Assembly (NCBI RefSeq): GCF_001659605.2
Contig: NC_035164.2
Location: 12,884,906 to 12,948,905, forward strand
Length of the DNA stretch: 64,000 bases
Source: Manihot esculenta
Taxonomy: Eukaryota > Streptophyta > Magnoliopsida > Malpighiales > Euphorbiaceae
Direction: 5' to 3'
Shown here: positions 54,216 to 63,295 of the stretch, piece by piece
How the letters are laid out: every line of letters starts with the position of its first letter
Position numbering within the stretch: the stretch's first letter is position 1
Program-made: the position numbers and the translations under genes
The notes under the pieces: model-generated
The model's input: the letters and a program-made list of their open reading frames with translations, nothing else
What the model was told of the DNA's origin: nothing
Databases searched by the model: none

Positions 54216-55669
54216 TGATAGCGGTTGTCGAAGCCGTCAAAAATAAACCTATTAAACAATCAACAATAAACTTGTAGATAGTGGCAATAGGATCGAACCA
54301 CAGAGAATTGACACCAATGATTTTCCTAATAATGACTAGGTCAAGTAAATAACAAGTAAATAAAAGAGGGGGTTTGTTTTGATGAGTTAAAATCTAAAAG
54401 CAAAAGAGAATAATAATTTAATTGAAAAGGAATTTCAATGAGAAAGAGATTCTAGCCGAAGTGTGAGCCTAATTCAGTTTGTTCAGATTTGATCATTGAT
54501 TACTAAAGAATCTTATTTGATTTCAATAAATCAGTTTTGGTTGTGGAAGACGCTTCTCACAATCCAAATTCCTCCTTAGTTCTAGTTGGATTAGGAAACG
54601 TTCGCTAATCAAACACTGATCAACAAGTTGCCAAGGAACGTCCTTGGGGCATTTAGCATCGAACAACCGTTGATCGCATTAAGACTTAGAGAAACCCAAT
54701 TCTATCCTTGCCAACCGCGTGGTCAAGGCTAGGTTATGCAACTGATTATATTTATGTTCAAACAATTTAAGCAATTACGGACCTAAATCATTCAAACAAT
54801 TTATCACTTAAGCAATTTAAAAGCAATGGGCCCTTATTGATTCTAAAAACCAAGTAATAATTATGGAAAAGATCAGATTGCATAAATATTGAAACAAACA
54901 AGAGTTCAACAATGGAGTATTAAACCTCCCAAATCATCACAAATCTGAATATTCTCAACTTCAACTAGAAAAGAATGAATTTAGCCACTCATGGTGACTA
55001 AAATACACAAAAGATGAAAAAGAAAGAAGAGATTGCTGCGTTTCTGGAGTGTTTCTGAAGCTGAGAGGTGATCAGAAGATGTCCTTGCTGGTTTGGAGGT
55101 TGCTCTTTTATAGCTGAAGAATTCCATCCTTCTAGGGTTTTGAAATCCCTTTTTAATTTGGCTTGTGATTCCTCTTTTGATGTTGAATTTAATTGCAACT
55201 GGAATTCCTCAAGTGAGAGACTCTTTCGTGGCTCTTGGAATTGTTTTGGTAGTGATTGAGTTGGATTTGGACTTCTGAAAACTCAAAATTCGGTTTCCTA
55301 AACAATTTCCCGCTCTGCTGTCATTGTGATCGGGGCAGTGATTTGGGCAAATCACTGGTCCAATCACTTTCTGCAAGTCTGTGCTATCTCTGCTAATGAT
55401 CTGGGCAATTTCTGCGAGTGATTTGGGCAAATCACTAACCCCATCACTTTTCCTGTTGCCTCCAGGTTTCTGCTTCAGCTTGATTTGGGCAGTGATTTGG
55501 GCAAATCACTGATCCAATCACTTTTCTGTCATTTTCTGCACTTTTTCTCCATCTTTTCAATTTCTTCCTTTTCTACAAAACCATAACAAAAACACAATTT
55601 AAGCTAGAAAAAATGTGTAAATAAACAGTAAATAATATATTAAAAACATGGTTAAATTATGCTTGATCA
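54216..55669 (-). repeat. 3' LTR of the minus-strand element
   Basis: 1454 bp. Read on the minus strand it begins TGATCAAGCATAATTTAACC and ends CGACAACCGCTATCA, closely matching the plus-strand LTRs at both ends and over the R/U5 part. The upstream U3 part (about 55200-55600) is more diverged. It has three copies of the 18-bp inverted repeat (55338, 55418 and 55492). It is not a solo LTR, because the purine motif and internal sequence follow at 55670. Confidence 0.92.
55105..55112 (-). promoter_or_regulatory. TATA box in minus-strand LTR
   Basis: CTTTTATA on the plus strand, that is TATAAAAG on the minus strand, at the same place relative to the LTR end as in the plus-strand LTRs. Confidence 0.65.
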
Positions 55670-55704
55670 AATACCCCCACACCTAGCTTTTTGCTTGTCC
55701 TCAA
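55670..55704 (-). promoter_or_regulatory. Two-part purine motif at 3' LTR (minus strand)
   Basis: The plus strand reads AATACCCCCACACCT, ten bases, TTGTCCTCAA. On the minus strand this is the same TTGAGGACAA-N10-AGGTGTGGGGGTATT layout, ending at the base before the LTR. Confidence 0.72.
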
Positions 55705-56011
55705 GCAAACAATAACTTAGCTAATCAAGCCCCTCTTTTCTTTTGATCCTAAATACCACTTAATCAGCCCCCCCTAGACTCCTAAATTGAAGTATCACAG
55801 TATATAGTACATGCACCAAGGTCATCCTCTCCTTTCCTTGTTTCCCTTCACCTACCATGGTCAAGAGAAAGGTTTATGGCTCAATCATGCTTATTCCTTT
55901 ATGTTAGTTTTAATGCAACCCCTAGGAGTGACTTGCCCCTTTTTTTCTCTCTTTCTTTTTATTTTTATTTTTATTTTCAGCAGCACTTATTCTTATCCTT
56001 ACCTGAAGAAG

Positions 56012-56250
56012 TCACTAACCTTTTTACGCGATTGTGTACATGGGTGATACACCCCCGGTTACTCAGTTAGTCACTTCTCCAAGTGGCTACTTGCTCTGTT
56101 CATAGTCTAGACCATCGAAACTTGTTTGCTTGAAAAAATCACTGCCCTTTTTACGCGATTGTGTACATGGGTGATACACCCCCGGTTACTCAGTCAGTCA
56201 CTTCTCCAAGTGGCTATTAGGCTCAGTTCATAGTCTTAGACCATTGGAAC
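56012..56250 (-). repeat. Two-copy ~127-bp tandem repeat
   Basis: Both copies contain TTTTTACGCGATTGTGTACA, GGGTGATACACCC (5-bp stem, 3-base loop), CGGTTACTCAGT and CACTTCTCCAAGTGGCTA. They are homologous to the pair at 28759-28998 in the first element. Confidence 0.78.
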
Positions 56251-56669
56251 AGGTTTATGATTTGTGCTTTGTGCTGGTTTTTCATGATAGTTTGGGCAAA
56301 TCAGCTCATAGGGAGTTACACTAACTTTTTGTTTGTATGTATTTATATTTTTATTTCCCTTGACCATAGCAAATTTAAGGATTCAGTTCAAGAGGAAAAA
56401 CTCCCTAAATGAAGGTAACATACTGTGAATGATTCAATTTAGGCTTAAAGGGGTGGCAAATCAATGGGGTCATGAGATAAGGAAGCTCTTTTAGCCTTGT
56501 TATCTATGTTGAGTAGAGCAATTAGCTAAGACAAAATTCTCTGTGTGTATGCAAGAAGTGTGAAAAAATTCTGGTGTGTGCAAAAAGGGGTAAAAATAAT
56601 GCAAAAAGAAACAAAAAAGGAACAAAAAGAAACAAATCAATGATGGAATCAATGCAAAATTAACCTAAC

Positions 56670-56704
56670 AATACCCCCACACCTATGGCAAACATTGTCC
56701 TCAA
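56670..56704 (-). promoter_or_regulatory. Two-part purine motif, internal copy (minus strand)
   Basis: The same layout with exactly ten bases between the halves, 1000 bp upstream of the LTR-proximal copy. It mirrors the pair in the first element. Confidence 0.6.
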
Positions 56705-56804
56705 TGTATAAGCATATATATATAAAGAATGAATGAGGAAAGGGAAAGGGATTTCCTAGCCTGTGGGTGGTTTGGCCAGTGATTTGGGCAAATCACTAGT
56801 CAAA

Positions 56805-58540
56805 TCATTGTCTGTCACGGTGCTGGGGCAGAAAATGGTCTACCAGCAGGTCCAATAGGTGCTCCATCCGTTGCATTCGGTCCTCAATTCTAGTGAGACG
56901 AGCCTCTATTGTCTGGTTGGGGGCTTCATCTTCATGTGGCTGATGGGCATCCTGCTGGGGGGCTGCTGGGGGTGCTTCCTGTGCTGGTACTGGTTCCTGC
57001 CCTGTATCCTATGTTCTCCCATCTGCGAGGGCAGTGATGGAGGCTGGTTGTTGGGTGGTGGTATTGTTGGCTTTCTTTCTTTTGAAGACACGCTCGTGGC
57101 ATGGTGTTACTGGACCTGCAGGTGCAATGGAAAACATATCCCCTACTTTGCAAAGCAACCCCATGACATCTAATGTGCGTAGGTCTAAGGGGGTTGTTTT
57201 GGGGGTGGGGGATAGGTCAGTATGTGCTGGGTGCAATAATTTGAGATTCACTGCAATGGCAGTGATCAAAGGGCCAAAAATCAGAGGCCTGTGGTATTGT
57301 ATGATGTTGGATATTTGGGTAGCAACCCAATATCCAAGATGGATTTTTCTGTGAGTGTGCATGCACCAAAGAATATATAACTCAGTTTTGGTCAGGATGT
57401 TAGAAGCATCCTTCCTCCCAGAAAATGTGTAAGCCAGAAATCTGTGGATGTATTTCAGGCTGGGGTTGCTGAGGTACAAGTCCTTGGACCTGGTGGGTGA
57501 GTATGTGTCTGGGGGATTATCACTTAACTCCAAGTATGCAGAACTTGGGTTGAACTCAGCAGGGAAGTCCCAAGTAGACTGGGGGCATTCACAGCCCATG
57601 GCATTGCTAAATTCCTGCAGGGACAAGCGAAATCGCTGTCCCAATAATCTGAACCCCACTGTGCTTTGTGTGTGCAGGTTGTGCATGGCAGGTCTGTTAT
57701 AATAAATGGGGTAAATAACTCCTGTGTGAGTTCAAGGAATGAGGGCATGCGAAGGAAGAAGAATTTCTCCCAACCAACAGCAGAAATGAGGGAGCATACC
57801 TGATTCTGGAGTCTCAGTGCGCGAAGGGTGCCATGATGGATGTATTTACCTGGATGATATGGAAGAGATGATATTTTGGCCAGCCCGGTCTGCTCAGAAA
57901 TTTTGTTGAATTTCAGGGCCTGAGTGATGTGATCAGGGCATGTTGGTCTGGGCAGATCGCTGGGCAAATCACTCGGCATATCGCTGGGCGCATCAGTTGG
58001 CAAGTCAGCAGGCAAGTCAGTGGGCATATCAGTGGGCAAATTGCTGGGCGCATTAGTGGGCACATTTCTGGACATAGCGCTTGGCACATTGCTGGGCATA
58101 TTGCTGGTCAAATCACTGGGTGAATCACTTTCTTTGTGTCCTGCGGGATGTATGGCAATGGCAGTCTCTGTTTCTTGTTCTGGGTGTGACGGTGAGGGTG
58201 GTGCCGGCATTCTTGGCCGTTTCTTTCCGTGGCCGGAAGAAGTGGTGGCTTCTGGTGGCGTTTCGCCTGCAGGGTTTGCTGTCGGGGCTATTGGGGATGT
58301 GGATGGTGGAGATGGTGTCGGCGTCCTTGGCCATTTCTTTTGCCGGCGATATGTTTGGACGGCCGGTGAGTCGGTGCATCCTGATGCTGTTCCCGTAGCC
58401 GGTGGCGTTTCGGTGCTGGTGTGGACTGGTGGTGCGTCCCATGTTTCGTCATCACTGTCAGAGGGACTGGGTGGTCTCGGTAGCCCTAATTTCTTCCACA
58501 TGAATGGTCCGCTGGTGGCCTTCATCTTGATTCGGACCAT
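56805..58540 (-). pseudogene. ATHILA ORF-1/env-like gene, one frameshift and one stop
   Basis: The reading starts at 58540 (MVRIKMKATSGPF). The first ~200 residues are proline/serine-rich and disordered, with a degenerate short repeat (SDLPSDMPTDLP type, 57940-58130). A conserved region follows (KISSLPYHPGKYIHHGTLRA). The frame changes near 57640-57670, so that the first frame ends at 57524 while homology continues in another frame (FRLLGQRFRLSLQEFSNAMG, YIHRFLAYTFSGRKD, LTKTELYILWCM). These segments resemble the plant ATHILA ORF-1 family. An in-frame TAG at 57009-57011 interrupts it. The same frame then runs to 56805 and ends in a short heptad-like helix (TRIEDRMQRMEHLLDLLVDH). Its position between pol and the 3' LTR is that of the env-like gene in Athila elements. 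Its function is unproven, and this copy is broken. Confidence 0.75.
57940..58130 (-). repeat. Degenerate ~12-bp coding repeat inside the env-like gene
   Basis: The plus strand shows runs of GGGCAAATCRCT / GGGCATATCRGT / GGCAAGTCAG type units, coding (S/T)(D/N)(L/M)P on the minus strand. The unit looks like an expansion of half of the 18-bp GTGATTTGCCCAAATCAC element. Confidence 0.7.
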
Positions 58541-58779
58541 GGTGGTCTGGAGTTCGCCGGTGGGTGAGTGGTGGTTGGAGAAGAAAATCTTGAAGAAGAA
58601 GAGATGAAAACAGTAAATTGCGTAAAAAGTAAAAAATAAGAGAAAATATACTTAAAGTGATTTGGGTAGGTGAACTGCCCTGATCATTTAATGTTGGCTC
58701 TTTGGATTCTTGACAGGGTGATTTGGGCAAATCATTGCCCCGATCACTTTTTTCCTTGTTGTTGCTTAGCTGGTACTGT
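58541..58779 (-). other. Leader of the env-like gene, cut by insertion
   Basis: 239 bp upstream of the env-like start. It contains TCTTCTTCAAGATTTTCTTC and one near-copy of the inverted repeat around 58719. It ends at ACTGT (58775-58779), the likely left target copy of the plus-strand insertion. No gene is seen. Confidence 0.6.
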
Positions 58780-60212
58780 TGATCAAGCATAATTTAGCCA
58801 CATTTTTATTATATTTATTACAGTTTATTTACACATTTTTCTAGCTTAATTTGTGTTTTTGTTATGTTTTTACAGAAAAGGAAGAAATTGGGAAGTTAGA
58901 GAAAAAGTGAAGAAAAAGCTGGAAAAGTGATTGGGTCGGAGTGATTTGGCCAAATCACTCGCAGAAACTGGCCAAATCACTCGCAGAGACAGAGACAGAA
59001 ACTGGACTGAATCTCAAAAAGCGATTGGGGCAAATTGGGCAAGTGATTTGCCCAAATCACTCGCAGAAACTGCCCAAATCACCTTGACAGCAGAAGTTGA
59101 CAGCAGAGCGGGAAAAGTGCAGAAATTAGAAATTCGAATTATCAGAAGTCCAAATCTAACTCAATCACTACCAACATAATTTCAGGAGCCACGAGACAAT
59201 TTCTCACCTAAGGAATTCCTTCTACAATTAAAATCCACATCCAAAGAGAAATCAAAGACCAAGTCAAGAAGGGATTTCAAAACCCTAGATGGATGAGATT
59301 CTCCAACTATAAAAGAGCAACCTCCAAACCAGCAAAGGCATCTCTTTCAGCATCTGCTATCCTCGGAAATTCTCCAGCAACACAGCAGAAACTTTCCTTC
59401 TTTCTTTTCTTCTTTATTTCTGTATTTTAGTCACCATGAGTGGCTAAATTCATTATTTTCTAGTTGAAGTTGAGAATATTCAGATTTGTGATGAATTGGG
59501 AGGTTTAATACTCCATTGTTGAACTCTTGCTTGTTTCAATATTTATGCAATCTGATCTTTTCCATAATTATTACTTTGCTTTTGGAATCAATAAGGGCCC
59601 ATTGCTTTTAAATTGCTTAAGTGATAAATTGTTTGAATGATTTAGGTCCGTAATTGCTTAAATTGTTTGAACATAAATATAATCAGTTGCATAACCTAGC
59701 CTTGACCACGCGGTTGGCAAGGATAGAATTGGGTTTCTCTAAGTCTTAATGCGATCAACGGTTGTTCGATGCTAAATGCCCCAAGGACGTTCCTTGGCAA
59801 CTTGTTGATCAGTGTTTGATTAGCGAACGTTTCCTAATAGAACTAGAACTAAGGAGGAATTTGGATTGTGAGAAGCGTCTTCCACAACCAAAACTGATTT
59901 ATTGAAATCAAATAGGAGTCTTTAATAATCAATGATCAATTCTGAACAAATTGAATTAGACTCACACTTCAGCTAGAATCTCTTTCTCATTGAAATACCT
60001 TTTCAATTAAATTATTATTCTCTTTTGCTTTTAGATTTTAACTCATCAAAACAAACCCCCCTCTTTTACTTACTTGTTATTACTTGCCTTAGTCATTATT
60101 AGGAAGATACTTGGTGTCAATTCCCTGTGGTTCGACCCTATTGCCACTATCTGCAAATTTATTTGTTGATTGATAATAGGTTATTTTTGACGGCTTCGAC
60201 AACCGCTTATCA
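58780..60212 (+). repeat. 5' LTR of the right-hand plus-strand element
   Basis: 1433 bp, with TGATCAAGCATAA start and CCGCTTATCA end. It contains GTGATTTGGCCAAATCAC at 58941-58958, which is a perfect 18-bp palindrome, and the usual GTGATTTGCCCAAATCAC at 59043-59060. The U3 part around 59100-59300 differs from the first element and is closer to the minus-strand LTR (for example GGGATTTCAAAACCCTAGA). Confidence 0.93.
59308..59315 (+). promoter_or_regulatory. TATA box in 5' LTR
   Basis: TATAAAAG in CTCCAACTATAAAAGAGCAA, at the place equivalent to the other LTRs. Confidence 0.68.
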
Positions 60213-60217
60213 AAAAT

Positions 60218-60235
60218 TGGCGCCGTTGCCGGGGA
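60218..60235 (+). other. Primer binding site, tRNA-Asp type
   Basis: TGGCGCCGTTGCCGGGGA, five bases after the LTR, identical to the site at 26411. Confidence 0.88.
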
Positions 60236-60264
60236 CTTGATTTAAACTAACGTATTTTCCCTTT

Positions 60265-61857
60265 ATGACCAGGTCTGGCCGTAAAGACACTCTTCTTTAC
60301 GACCCTGAGATTGAGAAAACTGCCAAGCACTTAAGGAAGCAAGCGAATTTGAGGAACCAAGCCTCAAAAGCATCTTCATCAGCAACACCATCTCACAGAG
60401 CTGTTGCTACACCTGCTGATTTTTCTGCACCAGCAAATTCACCTACTTCTGCACCAGCTGAAGCACTTGCTGTCACATCTGCCCCTGCTGCAGAAATCTT
60501 TGCACCACCAGACTCTCCTACGGCCACTACTGCATTTGAACCTGATACCCGATTCCAGGTTATGGCAGAAAATCCAGCAATGGCAGCACCACCTGCTGCA
60601 CATGTAGAAGCTGAAATACAAGCTGGAAACGTGCCCATCCAAGCACCCCAGCCACGGGAAAGAACTCTCGGAGAGTTAGCTGAACCAACAGGAGATCAAG
60701 CACCCTTATGTATTGAATATCCCCTATTGACAGCACCATTCGAGCTAAGGACAGGACTGATTCATCTCCTTCCTAAATTCAGAGGCCTAGAAAATGAAGA
60801 TCCTCACAAGCATTTGAAGGCATTCCACGTTGTGTGCTCAACCATGAGACCCCAAGGCATTCCAGAAGACGATATCAAGCTTAGAGCCTTCCCTTTTTCC
60901 CTTGAAGACTATGCTAAAGAATGGCTATTCTACTTGCCACCCGGATCCATCACATCATGGGCTAATATGGTAAGAGCATTCTTGAGAAAATTCTTTCCAA
61001 CCTCAAAAGCCATAGGCATCCGTCGAGAAATAAGTGGCATAAAGCAAAAGCACTCTGAAGGTTTGTATGAGTATTGGGAAAGGTTCAAAAAGTTGTGCAC
61101 AAGCTGCCCTCGGCATGACATTTCTGACCAATCTCTCATTGAGTACTTCTATGGAGGTTTGCTACCCTCAGAGAGAAAATTTATTGACCCAGCATGTGGA
61201 GGAACAATTGAAAAAAAATCACCTCGAGAGATGAGGGACTTAATTTCCTCCATGGCTGCAGCTTCTCAACAATTTGGAGACCAAGAGCTGCCAACAAGGA
61301 ATGTAAATGAGGTGAGTAATTCCATTTTATCATCCCAACTTTCTAAACTCACCAATGCTGTCCGTAGCCTTGTTGTGAGTCAAACCCAACAAGTCCAGCA
61401 GATTCAGCAGCCCAAGCCATGTGGAATATGTGCCAACAACCACCCAACTGATCTATGTCCTTCCCTTCAAGAGGAGGACCAGCAAGTCAATGCTGTTGGG
61501 GGTTTCAATGGGCAAAGAAGGTATGATCCCTATGCAAATACTTATAATCCAGGTTGGAGGGACCAACCAAATTTCAGCTATGCAAGGGAAAATCAATATC
61601 CAAGCTACCAGCAAAGGAATCAAGCTCAAGCTGCACCTCAGAACTCCAAAGTACCTCTTGAAGAGATTGTGCAAAATTTAGCAAATACTGTGCAAAGTCT
61701 TGAGAAACAAGTGAGCCAAGTGGCCACTTCAATGAGCAAATTTGAGTCTCAAGGGAAGCTACCCTCCCAAACTGAGATAAATCCAAGACAAAATGTTAGT
61801 GTCATCACATTGAGGAGTGGAAAGGAGTTGCAAGACAGTAGGTCTGAAAACTTGTAA
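60265..61857 (+). CDS. Gag polyprotein (capsid and zinc knuckle)
   Basis: 530 residues; the start is 30 bases after the PBS and is shared with the other copy. An N-terminal arm (1-36) is followed by an A/P/T-rich disordered stretch (about 37-130) and a Retrotrans_gag-type capsid domain (about 153-335; APFELRTGLIHLLPKFRGLE, AKEWLFYLPPGSITSW, REISGIKQKHSEGLYEYWER). A CX2CX3HX4C zinc knuckle lies at residues 386-398 (CGICANNHPTDLC), then an aromatic GWRDQPNFSYA region, a short helix and LPSQTEINPRQN with ITLRSGKEL (about 514-522). Gag builds the virus-like particle in the cytoplasm and packages element RNA. The TAA at 61855-61857 stands where the sister copy has a sense codon (LKKQAMEEN there), so the full frame once ran on. 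The capsid region itself looks intact. Confidence 0.85.
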   Translation: MTRSGRKDTLLYDPEIEKTAKHLRKQANLRNQASKASSSATPSHRAVATPADFSAPANSPTSAPAEALAVTSAPAAEIFAPPDSPTATTAFEPDTRFQVMAENPAMAAPPAAHVEAEIQAGNVPIQAPQPRERTLGELAEPTGDQAPLCIEYPLLTAPFELRTGLIHLLPKFRGLENEDPHKHLKAFHVVCSTMRPQGIPEDDIKLRAFPFSLEDYAKEWLFYLPPGSITSWANMVRAFLRKFFPTSKAIGIRREISGIKQKHSEGLYEYWERFKKLCTSCPRHDISDQSLIEYFYGGLLPSERKFIDPACGGTIEKKSPREMRDLISSMAAASQQFGDQELPTRNVNEVSNSILSSQLSKLTNAVRSLVVSQTQQVQQIQQPKPCGICANNHPTDLCPSLQEEDQQVNAVGGFNGQRRYDPYANTYNPGWRDQPNFSYARENQYPSYQQRNQAQAAPQNSKVPLEEIVQNLANTVQSLEKQVSQVATSMSKFESQGKLPSQTEINPRQNVSVITLRSGKELQDSRSENL

Positions 61858-62109
61858 AAACAGGCTATGGAGGAAAATCTGCCAGAAAGTGATCAGGGCA
61901 GTTTCTGCGATCGATCTGCCCAAATCACCTGCGGTAATCTGCCCCAATCGCTAGAGAAGGCAGAACTTGATCTGCCCAAAACAATAGATGAGGCAGATTC
62001 CAGTCAGAAGCAGAAACAGCCACCAGCAGAAAAATTCAAGGTACCTCCTCCCTTCCCCAAAAGATTTGCAAGGTCTCAAAAAGAAAAAAGAGGAGAAAGA
62101 AATACTTGA
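61858..62109 (+). pseudogene. Gag-protease linker after in-frame stop
   Basis: The same frame as gag, open from the TAA at 61855 to 62109. The linker (QAMEENLPESDQG) matches the first element and is followed by an SAQI/LPQS-type repeat remnant and the conserved PPPFPKRFARS. A frame change in the A-rich run near 62075-62095 then passes the homology (EILETFRKVEINIPLLD) to the protease frame. Confidence 0.7.
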
Positions 62110-63295
62110 GACCTTTCGCAAGGTGGAAATCAACATTCCCCTACTTGATGTTGTAAAGCAAATTCCAAGGTATGCTAAGTTCCTCAAAGAGCTATGCACC
62201 AACCGAAGGAAACTTGCTGAACGTGAAAAGGTGAGTGTGGGGGAGTGTGTCTCAGCTGTTATTCAAAGAAAACTTCCAGTCAAATGCAAGGATAGAGGGA
62301 TGTTCGCTGTTTCATGCAAGATAGGCAACGTGGGGATAAAGAAAGCCATGTGTGACCTTGGAGCTTCAATCAATGTCATGCCCCTCTCTATTTTTAATTT
62401 ATTGAATGCAGGTTCACTAAAAGGCACCAGCATTGTAATTCAATTGGCTGACCGATCCATCGTCCATCCCAAGGGAGTGCTAGAAGATGTGTTGGTACAA
62501 GTTGACCAACTAGTCTTCCCAGTAGATTTTTATGTGATTGACATGGAGGAGGATAAGGGCAAAATCACCTCTGACATCCTACTTGGGAGACCATTCTTGA
62601 GCACAGCAAGAACCAAAATTGATGTGCTTGATGGCACATTAACCATGGAGTTTGAAGGGGAGATTATCAAATTCAATGTTTATGAAGCTATGAAATTCTC
62701 TAAAGATGTTTCTCCTGTTTATGGCCTTGATGTCATTGATGACTTGAGCCAAGAAGTCTTTGATTTTGATCTAGAGGAAACACTCCATGCTGATTTGTGC
62801 AAATATGAAGAGATGGACAGAAACCACTCAAAGACAGACCAGACAGTGATGTCGGCAGTTTCTGCGAGTGATCTGCCCAAATCACCCAGACAATCTGCCC
62901 AAATCAGTGAGCAGACAGACATGACAGAAGGAGATTTGCCCAGATCACCAGATGATTTGCCCAAATCAACAGGAAATCTGCCCCAATCAACCAGCAGACA
63001 GCAGGCTGAGACAAAGACAGAAAGTGCACCAGATCTGAAGCCCCTGCCAGATCACCTCAAATATGCCTACTTGGGGGCTGGAAATACACTTCCAGTAATT
63101 ATTTTCAACCAGCTCAGCCAAGAAGAAGAGGAAAAGATTCTTGATGTGTTGAGGAAGCACAAGAAAGCAATTGGGTGGACCTTGGAGGACATAAAAGGCA
63201 CCTCAAGACCATTCGGTGGAGGCTCAAGACAGGATGCAGCACATGGAAAGCATGTTGCAGCTGCTGGTTCAACACTTTCTGCCCACAGACCATGA
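61988..63295 (+). CDS. Aspartic protease with truncated RT edge
   Basis: A 435-codon frame, offset from gag. Homology to the Athila polyprotein begins about residue 35 (EILETFRKVEINIPLLDVVK), so the first ATG is probably not a true start. A retropepsin-like domain spans about residues 100-235: catalytic CDLGASINVMPLSIF (D at residue 123; DLGA instead of the usual DTGA, as is common in Athila) and ILLGRPFLSTA near 197. A DLPKSP-type linker follows (about 295-340), then LKYAYLGAGNTLPVII and HKKAIGWTLEDIKG, the edge of the RT region. After KGTS the frame runs through a deletion junction into unrelated reading of the env-like gene tail and stops. No RT active site, RNase H or integrase is encoded. 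The protease may still be functional if it is translated. Confidence 0.8.
   Translation: MRQIPVRSRNSHQQKNSRYLLPSPKDLQGLKKKKEEKEILETFRKVEINIPLLDVVKQIPRYAKFLKELCTNRRKLAEREKVSVGECVSAVIQRKLPVKCKDRGMFAVSCKIGNVGIKKAMCDLGASINVMPLSIFNLLNAGSLKGTSIVIQLADRSIVHPKGVLEDVLVQVDQLVFPVDFYVIDMEEDKGKITSDILLGRPFLSTARTKIDVLDGTLTMEFEGEIIKFNVYEAMKFSKDVSPVYGLDVIDDLSQEVFDFDLEETLHADLCKYEEMDRNHSKTDQTVMSAVSASDLPKSPRQSAQISEQTDMTEGDLPRSPDDLPKSTGNLPQSTSRQQAETKTESAPDLKPLPDHLKYAYLGAGNTLPVIIFNQLSQEEEEKILDVLRKHKKAIGWTLEDIKGTSRPFGGGSRQDAAHGKHVAAAGSTLSAHRP

Larger units (their letters stand above)
55670..56804 (-). other. 3' non-coding region of the minus-strand element
   Basis: About 1.1 kb between the broken gene and the LTR. 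It carries the two-part purine motif at both sides (55670-55704 and 56670-56704), the two-copy ~127-bp repeat (56012-56250) and one inverted repeat (56779-56796). The short open frames here are not conserved with the sister elements and I do not call them genes. Confidence 0.8.
54216..58779 (-). mobile_element. Athila-like LTR retrotransposon, 3' half, minus strand
   Basis: The 3' LTR (54216-55669), 3' non-coding region and a broken ATHILA ORF-1/env-like gene lie in that order when read on the minus strand from 58779 down. The 5' half (LTR, gag, pol) is not here: the element is cut at 58780 by a plus-strand element whose far end is outside the window. It is itself inserted at 54216 in the TGTAACGACCC fragment; ACATT (54211-54215) is the expected left target copy. 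It shares the LTR ends, the 3' non-coding region and the motifs of the two plus-strand elements but retains the gene they deleted. Confidence 0.9.

Noticed and set aside
54216..55669. Solo LTR
   Set aside because: The purine tract, 3' non-coding region and env-like gene follow directly, so this is the 3' LTR of a larger element.
55811..56070. Short plus-strand hydrophobic frames
   Set aside because: They are antisense to the 3' non-coding region of the minus-strand element, in T-rich sequence, and not kept in the sister elements.
58020..58607. Plus-strand open frame of 195 codons
   Set aside because: It is antisense to the env-like gene, is opened by that gene's P/S-rich codon use, and shows no recognisable domain.
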